Positions 35,981 to 45,334 are shown, counted from the first letter of the stretch. The stretch: 64,000 nucleotides of DNA from BNXB01 sp031548005 (GCA_031548005.1 JAVBRK010000024.1:56188-120187), one strand, 5' to 3'. A program made the numbers and translations. Notes: a model not told the origin generated them from the letters alone.

Positions 35981-36655
35981 TTATACTGTTAAATCCTGCT
36001 CTTCCTTCATGCGGGTGGCAATCTTTAATACTTCTACAATGATCAGGATGCAAATGCCTGATAACAACAAAAATGTGTCGCCTTCGCTCATCGGAAACGC
36101 AATCCTGTAGTGTTCGATATTGATCATCTGCTGCTTAGCGGTAATCACGGATTGGACGGCATCGATCAAACGAACCAGAAAGAGAAACAAAACTCCGTAT
36201 CCGATCCGGCTGATCCGGTGGATATTGGCATCATCAAAAATATTATTGCGGACGATCGATCTTATAATCCTGAAAGATTCGATCGGTATGTAAATGCTAA
36301 TAAGTGCTGAAAAAAGAAAAGTGATCATAATGAATACGTTGAAAGTTATGAGATACCACGGCAGATTTTCCGGATAAGGAATCTTTACATAGGCTCCTTC
36401 GATCCAGATATTTAATATTTCGTTTCCATTCTGAATGGTGGTCGGATAGGTGAAGACTCCTGAGTCCGGAATCAATTTCACGGTTAATGGCTTGTTGATA
36501 TCGGATTCTGTGTTTTCCTTATTTTTAGAAGATTTGAAACCTTCTCTGAATCCGGCAGTAAAACTGGGAACAACAGATGTCACAAAAACATAAATGATAA
36601 TGGAAGAATAAACCACAACAAATAAGCCGCAGAGAATTTTCAATCGTATTTTCAT
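35981..36655 (-). CDS. DUF2975 membrane protein
   Basis: A 224-residue membrane protein with four predicted helices: about 8-30, 100-125, 145-165 (GYGVLFLFLVRLIDAV) and 190-212 (FLLLSGICILIIVEVL). Residues about 35-95 form an extracytoplasmic loop. The pattern is that of DUF2975, a family of unknown function encoded beside YozG-type regulators. A role as a membrane sensor or sequestering partner for the regulator is plausible but unproved. A promoter with flanking operator-like repeats lies about 110 nt upstream. Confidence 0.85.
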   Translation of the reverse strand: MKIRLKILCGLFVVVYSSIIIYVFVTSVVPSFTAGFREGFKSSKNKENTESDINKPLTVKLIPDSGVFTYPTTIQNGNEILNIWIEGAYVKIPYPENLPWYLITFNVFIMITFLFSALISIYIPIESFRIIRSIVRNNIFDDANIHRISRIGYGVLFLFLVRLIDAVQSVITAKQQMINIEHYRIAFPMSEGDTFLLLSGICILIIVEVLKIATRMKEEQDLTV

Positions 36656-36749
36656 CGGAAATAGCTTTGTCCAAAGATAAAAATAATTTTTTTATTTATC
36701 AAGAAGGATCTTTACAAGTATTGCTTGAAACTGTATTTCATATAATATT

Positions 36750-36764
36750 TATCGTTTTTCGATA
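36750..36764. promoter_or_regulatory. Operator candidate 1 (TATCG-N5-CGATA)
   Basis: Inverted repeat TATCG-TTTTT-CGATA, just downstream of the leftward -7 box, over the expected transcription start. It is the reverse complement of the core of operator 2. Confidence 0.6.
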
Positions 36765-36766
36765 TG

Positions 36767-36799
36767 CAAAGATAAGTGATATTTTTTGAATAAAACAAA
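36767..36799 (-). promoter_or_regulatory. Promoter of the DUF2975-Xre operon
   Basis: On the minus strand, TTTG (complement of 36796-36799), a 21-nt spacer and TATCTTTG (complement of 36767-36774). Both boxes are perfect, and the promoter lies between the two inverted repeats. Confidence 0.75.
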
Positions 36800-36800
36800 T

Positions 36801-36823
36801 TATTTATCGAAAAACGATAAATA
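36801..36823. promoter_or_regulatory. Operator candidate 2 (TATTTATCG-N5-CGATAAATA)
   Basis: Perfect 9-bp inverted repeat with an AAAAA centre, one base upstream of the -33 box. The core TATCG-N5-CGATA is shared with operator 1 in opposite orientation, as expected for two binding sites of one dimeric repressor. Confidence 0.65.
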
Positions 36824-37201
36824 AAAAAATACTGATAATTCCCAGGGAGGTTATATATTTTCTGTCCTCTATTAATAGTTTGGCCTGATTTTTGAAAGCT
36901 ATAAAAAGTTACTGGGATCAAGGGGGTCTGGTAATAATTATATATTGTTTGTCGACAATTGTAAATAATAGATTGTAAACCGCCTGTTTAATGGGTGTTT
37001 CTGTTGAATAAAAATCCGTAAAAGATCTGTTAAGAAGTATTATAATTAATTAGTTAAATAATAAAATTGTAAATTACAGTTTTATTATTTTACCTTTTCT
37101 ATAGCTATAGTGCTTTTTGGAAAATTTCAGTACTTTTCCCGGGAATTTGAAATACGAATAGTAGGGTACCTGCTAAACTTATTCACTAATAATTAATTGA
37201 T

Positions 37202-38437
37202 ATGCAACAACCACTCCCTTTTTCAAAATCACCTCGTATTGACGTGGTTGATGCTTTACGTGGATTCGCGCTTATGGTGATCTTTTTGATTCATTGTATT
37301 AGCCATTTTGCTTTTTTCCCTGCCAATTCTAATTCCGACATCTCTTATTATTATCCGGACTGGTTTAATATGTTGGACAAAGTTGTGAATAGTATTTTAT
37401 TTTTTCTTTTCTCAGGAAAAGCCTATGCTATATTTGCAATGTTATTCGGATTCACCTTTCATCTGCAATATGCCAACCAACAAAAAAAAGGGGAGAAGGA
37501 TTTTGGCCCTCGTTTTCTTTGGAGATTGTCAATCTTGGCTGTTTTTGCTGTTATTAAATCAGTATTTTTTCCGGCAGGAGATATTTTACTGCTCTATGCT
37601 ATTCTCGGAGTATTTCTTTTTATTGTCAGAAAATGGAGTGATAAGGCGGTTTTTATGGTAGCTATTTTCTTTTTACTACAACCCACAAATTGGATACTCT
37701 CTATTGTAAATCCCCATACCATATCTGGTGTCACTACAGAAGGTGTGACCTCTGGTATAATGGGAATTGATTTTCCAGAGTACATCCGGAGAAATATTAC
37801 AGATATAAAAATGGCTTTTAATTGGTGGATTGAATCTGGAAGGTTTTCTCAATCTGCTGGTCTTTTTATGGTGGGCTTGCTGATTGGAAGGAAACAATTA
37901 TTTGTAACATCAGAAGCAAACATTCGTTTTTGGAACAAGATACTTGTTATTTTTCTTGTGTTGCTCGTTTTTCTTCGACTTTTAAAAATTGGAGCAGGGG
38001 CTGTTAATCCAATACCTTTATTTCAACAAACAGTTTTTGATGTACTCCATCTATGGCAAAACTTTATCCTTACAATCATATGGGTTGCTTTATTTTACCT
38101 GTTATATCAGAAAGAAACATTCAGAAAATGGACTTCAGATCTCCGGGTTTATGGGAAAATGGGTTTAACAAATTATGTCTTCCAATCTGTTTTAGCTGCT
38201 TTTATTTATGTTCCGATTGTTTGGTACTCTTTGACTCCTTACTGCAGTGTTATAACTGATTTAATAATAGGATTCATGCTTTTTCTTTTGCAGGTTCAAC
38301 TTAGTAAATGGTGGTTGGAAAAGCACAAACAAGGCCCATTAGAGAGCCTTTGGCATAAATTGACCTGGTTAAGGAGTGATCGGGAACTTACAGTCAGAGT
38401 GGATTCTGTTATCATTAAAAATTCCCGGGAATCCTGA
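37202..38437 (+). CDS. DUF418 family membrane protein
   Basis: 411 residues with about 9-10 membrane helices. The N-terminal SPRIDVVDALRGFALMVIF is the typical heparan/acyltransferase-like opening of DUF418 proteins, and the C-terminal DUF418 region follows (about 240-390, KMGLTNYVFQSVLAAFIYV). The family is presumed to have a membrane transferase or transport role; none is proven. The gene is clearly more AT-rich than its neighbours and stands alone between divergent and convergent genes, which suggests recent acquisition. A strong terminator overlaps its last codons. Confidence 0.88.
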   Translation: MQQPLPFSKSPRIDVVDALRGFALMVIFLIHCISHFAFFPANSNSDISYYYPDWFNMLDKVVNSILFFLFSGKAYAIFAMLFGFTFHLQYANQQKKGEKDFGPRFLWRLSILAVFAVIKSVFFPAGDILLLYAILGVFLFIVRKWSDKAVFMVAIFFLLQPTNWILSIVNPHTISGVTTEGVTSGIMGIDFPEYIRRNITDIKMAFNWWIESGRFSQSAGLFMVGLLIGRKQLFVTSEANIRFWNKILVIFLVLLVFLRLLKIGAGAVNPIPLFQQTVFDVLHLWQNFILTIIWVALFYLLYQKETFRKWTSDLRVYGKMGLTNYVFQSVLAAFIYVPIVWYSLTPYCSVITDLIIGFMLFLLQVQLSKWWLEKHKQGPLESLWHKLTWLRSDRELTVRVDSVIIKNSRES

Positions 38438-38467
38438 TATTTTCCCGGGAGTTTTTTATCTGAAAGT
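38423..38467 (+). terminator. Terminator of the DUF418 gene
   Basis: Stem TCCCGGGAA (38423-38431) / TTCCCGGGA (38452-38460), 20-nt loop, then G and six T (38462-38467). The left arm includes coding sequence before the TGA at 38435. Confidence 0.8.
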
Positions 38468-38498
38468 TAACACGACCTGACTTTCACTTGTTTCCCGG

Positions 38499-39401
38499 TT
38501 ATTTTTCCTGAAGAATTTTAGCCAGCAGGTCCGGTCGGTCGGTAATGATTCCGTCGGCGCCGAGGTCGATCAGGTCACGCATTTCCTGCTCATCGTTGAT
38601 GGTCCAGTAATGAACGGCGATATTTTTTCGATGGGCAGCATCGATCAGCGATTTTTTATTCAACCGGAAACCGTCGCGTTCGACCGGTATCTGTAAGGCG
38701 GCAGTTTTTCCGGTAAAAAAGTTCCCGAGAAACAACAGGTCCAGAACCACAAACTGCCTGGTCTGCTTTTTTCCCGAGGAGGTCCGGATCGTTTCATGAC
38801 TGATTTTTCGGAAATACTTCAAAACATCATCTTCAAAACAGGCTACCAATGTACGGTCTTCCATATGGTACTTTTTCAGTAGTCCGTGCAACTGCCGGGA
38901 GGCCCGCTGTCCGAGTTCGGGCGAATAATCTTTCATTTCGATGCAGAAATCGTATTTCGATCCGTATTTTTCCAGTACCTCTTCTAATTTTGCCGGAGGA
39001 ATAATGGTATCCCGGTACGGATAATTTCCGTTTTCGTCTTTGAACTTATATCCGAAATTGAACCGGCGGATCTCATCGTAAGTATAATCGACCACTTTCC
39101 CTTTTCCGTTACTCAGGCGCTCGATAGCCGGATCGTGGTGGGTAACCAGCACACTGTCTTTGGTAAGCACCACATCCATCTCCAGCACGTCGGGATGGAA
39201 ACGGTCCACTCCGTCGAAAGCCAGCATGGTATTTTCCGGAAATAACTGTTTGCTTCCTCCATGGGCAATGATCAGCGGATTCTTGCTTTTTTCTTTGAGG
39301 TAGCTCCCGTCGGGCGATGATTTGATAAATCCGAAGGCTAAATACGTGAGAAGGCCGATCCCCACAATCGTTAGCAAGATAATGACGAGTTTCTGTTTCA
39401 T
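38499..39401 (-). CDS. Glycerophosphodiester phosphodiesterase, membrane-anchored
   Basis: A 300-residue GDPD that hydrolyses glycerophosphodiesters to glycerol-3-phosphate and an alcohol. An N-terminal helix (about 5-26) anchors or exports it. Catalytic features are present: IIAHGGSKQLFPENTMLAF (first His, Glu-Asn), LEMDVVLTKD (metal Glu/Asp), VTHHDPAIERLS (second His) and FCIEMKD. The C-terminal ADGIITDRPDLL completes the TIM barrel. Its ATG overlaps the stop of the Ig-like lipoprotein by 4 nt, making it the last gene of a SusC-SusD-lipoprotein-GDPD operon. Confidence 0.93.
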   Translation of the reverse strand: MKQKLVIILLTIVGIGLLTYLAFGFIKSSPDGSYLKEKSKNPLIIAHGGSKQLFPENTMLAFDGVDRFHPDVLEMDVVLTKDSVLVTHHDPAIERLSNGKGKVVDYTYDEIRRFNFGYKFKDENGNYPYRDTIIPPAKLEEVLEKYGSKYDFCIEMKDYSPELGQRASRQLHGLLKKYHMEDRTLVACFEDDVLKYFRKISHETIRTSSGKKQTRQFVVLDLLFLGNFFTGKTAALQIPVERDGFRLNKKSLIDAAHRKNIAVHYWTINDEQEMRDLIDLGADGIITDRPDLLAKILQEK

Positions 39402-40603
39402 TTTTTCTGACCGTTATATTCAACTTTTTCAGTGATCGAGGTGATTTTGAGATGCAGGTAGATTTTTCCGTTTTCGTCGATGGTACCGTCTACTTTGGTA
39501 CTTTTCGGTCCATACCCGAAATCGTCGGTGATGGCATCTCCAGAGATCGTGTATATTCCATCTGCAAAGGTGATTGAAAGAGCATCTCCATGCACATGGA
39601 GCTTTAACATCCCACCCATAACGGAAGCATTTGCGTCGATACTTACCGTCGTTTCGGAAGTGTATTGGATCACTACCGGGGCATTGGCTCCGGCAGGGGT
39701 TCCGTTCATGGTGACGACTCCGATGTAGGTTCCTTCAATTCCTTTGGCCTCAGATACGGTTACTTCTGCTTGGGCTTCAAATCCTCCGTCTTCAGTCGCC
39801 GCTGTGATCCGGGTCTCTCCCGGCGCTATGGCTGTTACCAGGCCATTGGCGTCGACTTTTGCAATCGATTCGTCGTCACTTTTCCAGTTCACTTTCTGAT
39901 TGGTGGCATTGGCCGGAGCGATGGTTACGGTCAGTTTTTCGGAATCGCCTTCCATTAATTCCAGCTTGTTTTTATTCAGCGTAATTCCGGTCACAGCAAT
40001 ATCGGCCGCCAGAACGGTTACTTCGGCTGTCGCTTTGTAGCCTCCATCGGCTGTCGTAGCTGTTACGCGGGTATTTCCTACGGTTACTCCGGTCACGACT
40101 CCTGAACTGTTTACTGTTGCGATAGACTGGTTCTCTGTACTCCAGGTAACAGCTTTGTCGGTTGCATCGGCCGGCTTTACCGAGGCGGTCAGTTGTCCGG
40201 TAGATCCAACCTTCACCGTGATGGCCGTTTTGTCCAGGCTGACTCCGGTTACTTTCACCACAGGTCCGCGTACCGTTACTTTCACCGTATCCGTGAATCC
40301 GTCGCGGGGCGTTTTCAGAATAATATTCGCCGTTCCTTTAGTGAGTCCGGTTACAACTCCGGCATTGGTTACATTGGCAACCAGTTTATCCGAGCTTTCC
40401 CACGAATACCGTTGAACAGTGGCGTTCGACGGCTCTATGGTTGCTGCTAGCGCTTGTTCCTGACCAATTTCGAGGGTAACCGATTCCAAGCTGGCTCTGA
40501 CGCCGGTTACGGCGATACCGGATTCTTCATCGTCGCTGCATGCAGTAAAGCCGATGGCCAGGATGCATACGGCAAGAAATCCTATTTTACTTAAATATTT
40601 CAT
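39398..40603 (-). CDS. Surface lipoprotein with three BIG2 Ig-like domains
   Basis: 401 residues. The start at 40603 gives MKYLSKIGFLAVCILAIGF then TACSDDEES, a lipoprotein signal with acidic residues after the Cys that favour surface export in Bacteroidota. Three bacterial Ig-like (BIG2) repeats follow (about 27-100, 115-190, 198-278), each with a W-S and V-T-G-V/L pattern. The C-terminal 110 residues (GTYIGVVTMNGTPAG through VEYNGQKK) form a beta-rich calycin-like domain. A start at 40648 would mask the signal. It lies between SusD and GDPD, so a role as surface binding protein of the same uptake system is likely. Confidence 0.88.
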   Translation of the reverse strand: MKYLSKIGFLAVCILAIGFTACSDDEESGIAVTGVRASLESVTLEIGQEQALAATIEPSNATVQRYSWESSDKLVANVTNAGVVTGLTKGTANIILKTPRDGFTDTVKVTVRGPVVKVTGVSLDKTAITVKVGSTGQLTASVKPADATDKAVTWSTENQSIATVNSSGVVTGVTVGNTRVTATTADGGYKATAEVTVLAADIAVTGITLNKNKLELMEGDSEKLTVTIAPANATNQKVNWKSDDESIAKVDANGLVTAIAPGETRITAATEDGGFEAQAEVTVSEAKGIEGTYIGVVTMNGTPAGANAPVVIQYTSETTVSIDANASVMGGMLKLHVHGDALSITFADGIYTISGDAITDDFGYGPKSTKVDGTIDENGKIYLHLKITSITEKVEYNGQKK

Positions 40604-40644
40604 GTTTTTTGTCTTTTTAAGTGCTGGGGTTTTTAATGTTTTTC

Positions 40645-42171
40645 TCAATATCCGGGGTTCTGTACCATATTCGGATTGGCTTTTACCCGGGCATCCGGAA
40701 TTGGGAATAACTTCCTTGTGGGCTCCGATTGAGCCTTATCCCACCAGGCATTGTTGAATTTTCCAAAACGGATCAAATCCTGCCTTCTGTAGCATTCGTA
40801 ACAGAACTCCCTCGCACGTTCATTTAAAAACTCATTCAGGTCGATGTCGGTATAAGCCCGGTCGGAATCGTCCGGCTCGAAGCAACGGGCGCGGGTGGCA
40901 TTGATCAGCTCGAGCGCTGCCGCTTTACTTCCGGTACGGAGCAGACATTCGGCTTTCATCATCAGGATGTCGGCGTAACGAACCACTGGAACATCATTAT
41001 CCTGAGGATAGTCGGGTGTTCCGAACTGGATCTGATATTTGACATTCCGTACGCCGCTGTTTTCCACTCCTTCTTCCATCGATTTGATATACGGATCGAG
41101 GACTAAATTCTGTCCGGACATATCCATAACACAGGGAAGCGGGGTTTTACCGTCGGCCATGTATTGAGGGCCAACCAACCACTGACTGGTTCTTTTATCG
41201 TTGGGTTTGAATTTTTCGTAAAAACTTTTTTCTGTACAGACTCCATTGGACGAAGGTTTTGGGAATCCGTAGGTATAAGCATGAGAGTAGTGCAGGAAAC
41301 GTCCGGGATAGTTCATCTGGGTGGCATGCAACTGATCGTAGGGGATCACGAATATATTTTCCTTGGAGTTCTCATTGAAATAGTGGAATGGATCCTGCCA
41401 ACCGGCATCCAGCATGTATTTTCCGGAGTTGATAACCAGGTCGCAGGCTACAATACAATCCTGCCAGCGTGGAGTTCCCGTCCATTCTTCAGCATTCAGG
41501 TAGAGTTTCGCCAGGATTGCCTGGGCGGCTCCCCGGGTCATTTTTCCGTAATCGTTGCCGGAACCTTTGACCGGTAATTGATCCATGACTGTTTTCAGTT
41601 CTTTTTCCACGTATTCGAAAACTTCGGTGCGTGAATTGCGGGCAGGGGCTTTGGCGCTGACTTCTTCTACGATCGGAACGCCGCCGAACAGGTCGCATAA
41701 CACATAGTAATAAAATGCCCGCATAGCGCGAAGTTCGGCCGTCATCTGCTCGCGGGAACGGTTCACCCGCAGTTGGTTGAAATCAAGTCCCGGAAAATCC
41801 TGGAGGCAGGTATTGGCAAAGCCGATTCCTTTATAACACTTGTTCCAGACATCTTCAATGCGCGATTCGATGGGTAGCCATTCGTGGCGGTGGTACCGGA
41901 TCCACTGTCCACCATCCCATCCGTTTTGCAATCGGGTTGGCCTGCAGGCTTCATCAGTAGAGAATTCCGTGATATTGAAATAATTTTCTTCCCAAACATC
42001 CTGTAACGGCCCGTAAACAGAAAGGTAAGCGGCGATTACGGCATCCCCGTTTTCATAATAATTTTCCGTCACCACTTCGCGGTAAACAGTTTCGCTCAAG
42101 TCGGTACAACCGGAGAAAAACAAGCTGCAGCCTGCCAGTACGATTCCTGAGAAATATTTTATAGATTTCAT
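40645..42171 (-). CDS. RagB/SusD family nutrient-binding outer membrane lipoprotein
   Basis: 508 residues. The lipoprotein signal MKSIKYFSGIVLAGCSLFFS then GCTDL is followed by the TPR-containing SusD fold: YYENGDAVIAAYLSVYGPL, MRAFYYYVLCDLFGGVPIV, and the C-terminal LNERAREFCYECYRRQDLIR and LFPIPDARVKANPNM ending NPGY. SusD caps the SusC barrel and captures the nutrient at the surface. It is 22 nt downstream of SusC. The GDPD at the operon's end suggests a phosphodiester rather than a glycan ligand, but this is inference. Confidence 0.95.
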   Translation of the reverse strand: MKSIKYFSGIVLAGCSLFFSGCTDLSETVYREVVTENYYENGDAVIAAYLSVYGPLQDVWEENYFNITEFSTDEACRPTRLQNGWDGGQWIRYHRHEWLPIESRIEDVWNKCYKGIGFANTCLQDFPGLDFNQLRVNRSREQMTAELRAMRAFYYYVLCDLFGGVPIVEEVSAKAPARNSRTEVFEYVEKELKTVMDQLPVKGSGNDYGKMTRGAAQAILAKLYLNAEEWTGTPRWQDCIVACDLVINSGKYMLDAGWQDPFHYFNENSKENIFVIPYDQLHATQMNYPGRFLHYSHAYTYGFPKPSSNGVCTEKSFYEKFKPNDKRTSQWLVGPQYMADGKTPLPCVMDMSGQNLVLDPYIKSMEEGVENSGVRNVKYQIQFGTPDYPQDNDVPVVRYADILMMKAECLLRTGSKAAALELINATRARCFEPDDSDRAYTDIDLNEFLNERAREFCYECYRRQDLIRFGKFNNAWWDKAQSEPTRKLFPIPDARVKANPNMVQNPGY

Positions 42172-42193
42172 GATTTTTTTAAATTAATAGAGG

Positions 42194-45172
42194 TCAAAAA
42201 CTGATATTCATTCCGAAGGTGAAAGTCCGGGTACGTGGATAAAACAGCCGGGAGTCGACACCTGTGGTAAATCCGTTGGACGATAATTCCGGATCGATTC
42301 CGGAGTACTTGGTAAATGTATACAAATTATCGGAACTGACATACAGTCGCAGGGCGGAAACGAATTGAGAGATCTTTTTCGTGTCGAAATTATAAGCGAA
42401 TGTCAAGCTGGAAATTTTCAGGTAGTCGCCATCTTCTAAATAATAATCGGAATATTGCGGTTTATCGTTGATTTCCTTATTTTTCCCCAAAGCCGATACC
42501 AGCAGGTTGTTTGAAGGAAAAGTAAAGGGGTTTCCGTAATAAATTTCCTTGGCGTTCAGGACATCGAATCCGAATGCCCCCTTGAGAGACATGGTCGCTT
42601 CAAAGCGTTTGTAAGTCAGGTTGGTGGTCAGTCCTGCAAAATACTTCGGAACACCGTTCCCGATCACTTGTTTATCGTTGTCATCATATTTATTGTCCTT
42701 ATTTACATCTTCAAAGATCCACTTGCCGTCTCCGGTCAGTCCCAAGTATTTAAACCCATAGAAATTTCCTACAGCTCCTCCTTCTTCTAAGCGGATGGTA
42801 TTCCCAAGAATTCCGGGAGCTCCCAGGTATCCGAATTCCAGATATTTGGCTGCAGAAACATATTGGTCGCTCGAAAGGGAGATCAGGCGGCTTTTATTGT
42901 AAGAAAAGTTGGCGGAAACGTTCCACACCAAATCTTTCCGCAAAATAGGAACTCCCGAAAGTACCAGTTCCACGCCGTTACTTTCCATATCTCCTACATT
43001 GGCCCAGACCTTATTGTGGATCAATCCCGGTACGGATGCCTGAACCTCGTACAACAGATCGGTATTTTTACGGTTGTAAATGTCGAACGTAATCCCCATC
43101 CGGTCTTTGAGAAGGCTGGCATCGAATCCGAAATTGGCTTCATGTTTCACTTCCCATTTCAGGTCTGGATTCGGATTGGTCGATGGTCCATAAGAAAGAA
43201 TCCAATCTCTCCCGTCCAGAATATATTTTTGTTGTCCCATCCGGGCGATGGAAATGTAGTCGGAGCTCATCTCATTTCCGGTCAGTCCGTATCCGGCCCG
43301 GATTTTCAGATCGGAAAGCCAGTTGAATTCCTTCATAAAAGACTCCTTACTGATACGCCATCCGGCTGAAACAGCCGGGAAATTACCCCATTTATGATTC
43401 ACTCCAAAGCGTGATGAGCCTTCGCGCCGGATGGAAGCTGAAAGCAGGTATTTTTCATTGTAATCATAATTCAGACGGCCAAAGAAGGCAATGAGTTTGT
43501 TGGATTTTTTATCGCTCTCCATTTCGGCTTTCCCTTCTTTCAGGTAAGTTCCGTTACCCAGGTTGTTCCACAGGAAGGCATCCGATGAGAAATTCTGGTT
43601 TTTAGCGTTGAATCCCTCACTCATAAATTCCTGATACGAATACCCGCCCATCAGGAGGAATTTATGTTTTCCTACTTTTCGTAAATAGTCGGCAGTCGAT
43701 TCAAAAGTGAGTCCGGTATAACTACTTGTAGCCCGTTCAGCAATGCCTTTAATTCCCGACTTGGAATTGAATTCCGAGGTGCTGGGATCATAATAATGAG
43801 TCAGGTCCAGGTCCTTTCTTAAAGCGCCCATTGCGCTGACTTTTAGTCCGCTGACCGGTTCTATCATGGCCCGGAGATCTCCGGCGAACCGGTTGTATTC
43901 AGCTCCCCGGTTGGTGTTCTTGAGGAGAGCTACCGGATTGAAATCGAATTCGGACGGATTTTCGGAATAGCAGAAAGAACCGTCTTCGTTGTACACCGGA
44001 TAGGTTGGGTTCCGGATGAGCGCCTGTTCGAAAGCCCCGTATTCCGTGAATTTCGATTTGATATTCGAATAGGCCAGGTTCATGTCGAATTTCAGTTTGC
44101 CGTTCCAATTCATCTGGGTTAGCGACATCCGGCTGGTTAATGTTTCCCGGTTTGTCGGAACGGATACGATCCCTTCCTGGTCTTTGTAACTCACCGAAGC
44201 ACGGTAAGTCAAAGCGTCGCTTCCACCCGACAATGACAAATTATACATTTGGCTTAAAGGCGTTTGGATCAGTTCATCGAACCAGTTGGTATTGTATCCT
44301 TTATCGATGATATCCTTATTTTTATCCACGCTCATTTGCCAATATTGGTCGGCGGTAAGCGATTCCAACTTTTTCTCGATTGTTTCGGTAAACAACATGG
44401 CTTCGAATTCTACCTTTGCCTTGCCGCCTTTTCCTTTTTTAGTGGTCACGAGGATAACACCATTGGTTCCGCGGGTTCCGTAAATCGCTGCTGCCGAGCC
44501 ATCTTTCAATACATCGATGGATTCGATATCCTGAGGCGATAGTGTATTCAAGTCGCCATCAGGCACTCCGTCGATAATGACTAACGGCGTTTGTCTTCCG
44601 TTGGCGCTCGAAACACCGCGCAACTGGAATGACAAACCGGCATTCGGGTCATTTCCGTTGGTTCGGGTGATCGTCAGTCCTGCCACTTTTCCTTCCACTA
44701 ACTGTAACGGATTATTGCTGATGGCGCCTTTGTTAAAAGCATCCGATTTAACGCTGGATACAGAACCGGTCAGGTCTTTTTTGAGCTGGCTTCCGTAACC
44801 GATCACTACCACTTCTTCGAGCATCTGGAGGCTTTCTTCCATCCGGACATCGATTTTTGTTTTTCCAGCCATCGGTACCTCCCTGTTTTCATAGCCTAAA
44901 TATGAAAAAACAAGGATGGCATTGGTGTTGGAAACAGAAAGGGAATAAAAACCGTCGATGTTGGTCGATGTTCCGTTACCGGTACCTTTTACCATCACGC
45001 TGACTCCGGCCATCGGTTCTCCGGTTTCATCGATTACATTACCGGTTACCACCGGCTGTTGAGCGTAGGATGTAATCGTACTCAGAATAAAGATAAAGAT
45101 CAGAAAGCCGATCCTTGTGCATTTCTTAAGCGCATGCCTGAGACGGCATGTAGAACTTCGTGATTTTTCCAT
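42194..45172 (-). CDS. SusC/RagA family TonB-linked outer membrane transporter
   Basis: 992 residues. A signal peptide (FLIFIFILSTITSYAQ) is followed by a CarboxypepD_reg-like domain (VTGNVIDETGEPMAGVSVMV). The plug with the SusC signature LEEVVVIGYGSQLKKDLTGS follows, then GVSSANGRQTPLVIIDGVPD and the RGTNGVILVTTKKG motif. A 22-strand barrel ends in RTFTFGMNISF with terminal Phe. It imports the SusD-bound ligand with TonB energy. A -7-like TATATTTG lies about 62 nt upstream. No sigma/anti-sigma pair or hybrid sensor is adjacent, so regulation is not obvious. Confidence 0.95.
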   Translation of the reverse strand: MEKSRSSTCRLRHALKKCTRIGFLIFIFILSTITSYAQQPVVTGNVIDETGEPMAGVSVMVKGTGNGTSTNIDGFYSLSVSNTNAILVFSYLGYENREVPMAGKTKIDVRMEESLQMLEEVVVIGYGSQLKKDLTGSVSSVKSDAFNKGAISNNPLQLVEGKVAGLTITRTNGNDPNAGLSFQLRGVSSANGRQTPLVIIDGVPDGDLNTLSPQDIESIDVLKDGSAAAIYGTRGTNGVILVTTKKGKGGKAKVEFEAMLFTETIEKKLESLTADQYWQMSVDKNKDIIDKGYNTNWFDELIQTPLSQMYNLSLSGGSDALTYRASVSYKDQEGIVSVPTNRETLTSRMSLTQMNWNGKLKFDMNLAYSNIKSKFTEYGAFEQALIRNPTYPVYNEDGSFCYSENPSEFDFNPVALLKNTNRGAEYNRFAGDLRAMIEPVSGLKVSAMGALRKDLDLTHYYDPSTSEFNSKSGIKGIAERATSSYTGLTFESTADYLRKVGKHKFLLMGGYSYQEFMSEGFNAKNQNFSSDAFLWNNLGNGTYLKEGKAEMESDKKSNKLIAFFGRLNYDYNEKYLLSASIRREGSSRFGVNHKWGNFPAVSAGWRISKESFMKEFNWLSDLKIRAGYGLTGNEMSSDYISIARMGQQKYILDGRDWILSYGPSTNPNPDLKWEVKHEANFGFDASLLKDRMGITFDIYNRKNTDLLYEVQASVPGLIHNKVWANVGDMESNGVELVLSGVPILRKDLVWNVSANFSYNKSRLISLSSDQYVSAAKYLEFGYLGAPGILGNTIRLEEGGAVGNFYGFKYLGLTGDGKWIFEDVNKDNKYDDNDKQVIGNGVPKYFAGLTTNLTYKRFEATMSLKGAFGFDVLNAKEIYYGNPFTFPSNNLLVSALGKNKEINDKPQYSDYYLEDGDYLKISSLTFAYNFDTKKISQFVSALRLYVSSDNLYTFTKYSGIDPELSSNGFTTGVDSRLFYPRTRTFTFGMNISF

Positions 45173-45234
45173 TATTTAAAATTTAAGTAGTGATTGCTGT
45201 TTGAAACTCTTATTTATGGCGTACATAACGATGC

Positions 45235-45242
45235 CAAATATA
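45235..45242 (-). promoter_or_regulatory. -7 element of the SusC operon promoter
   Basis: TATATTTG on the minus strand, a full -7 match, with a weak TTTAG about 22 nt further upstream in place of TTTG. Confidence 0.5.
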
Positions 45243-45299
45243 GAAGTTTTTTTAGGAAAAAACTAAATTGTCCAGAAAAGTATTTGTTAAGAATGAAAT

Positions 45300-45326
45300 A
45301 GGGGGCAAATTTGTTTCCTGCCCCCT
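45300..45326 (-). terminator. Terminator of carB
   Basis: GC-rich 8-bp stem AGGGGGCA (45300-45307) / TGCCCCCT (45319-45326) with an 11-nt loop, just after the carB stop; on the minus strand it is followed by ATTTCATT, a short T-rich tail. Confidence 0.7.
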
Positions 45327-45334
45327 TGGTTCTG

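Larger units (their letters stand above)
36656..37201. other. 546-bp AT-rich intergenic region
   Basis: No supported gene. The left half holds the leftward promoter of the DUF2975-Xre operon and two inverted-repeat operator candidates (separate entries). The right half has an AT inverted repeat with 11-bp arms (37056-37066 and 37080-37090, 13-nt loop) and the unresolved promoter region of the DUF418 gene. A 69-residue minus-strand frame at 36712-36921 overlaps the promoter and is not credible. Confidence 0.6.

Noticed and set aside
36712..36921. 69-residue minus-strand frame in the gap before DUF418
   Set aside because: It overlaps the DUF2975 promoter and operator sites, and its sequence is what AT-rich non-coding DNA would give.
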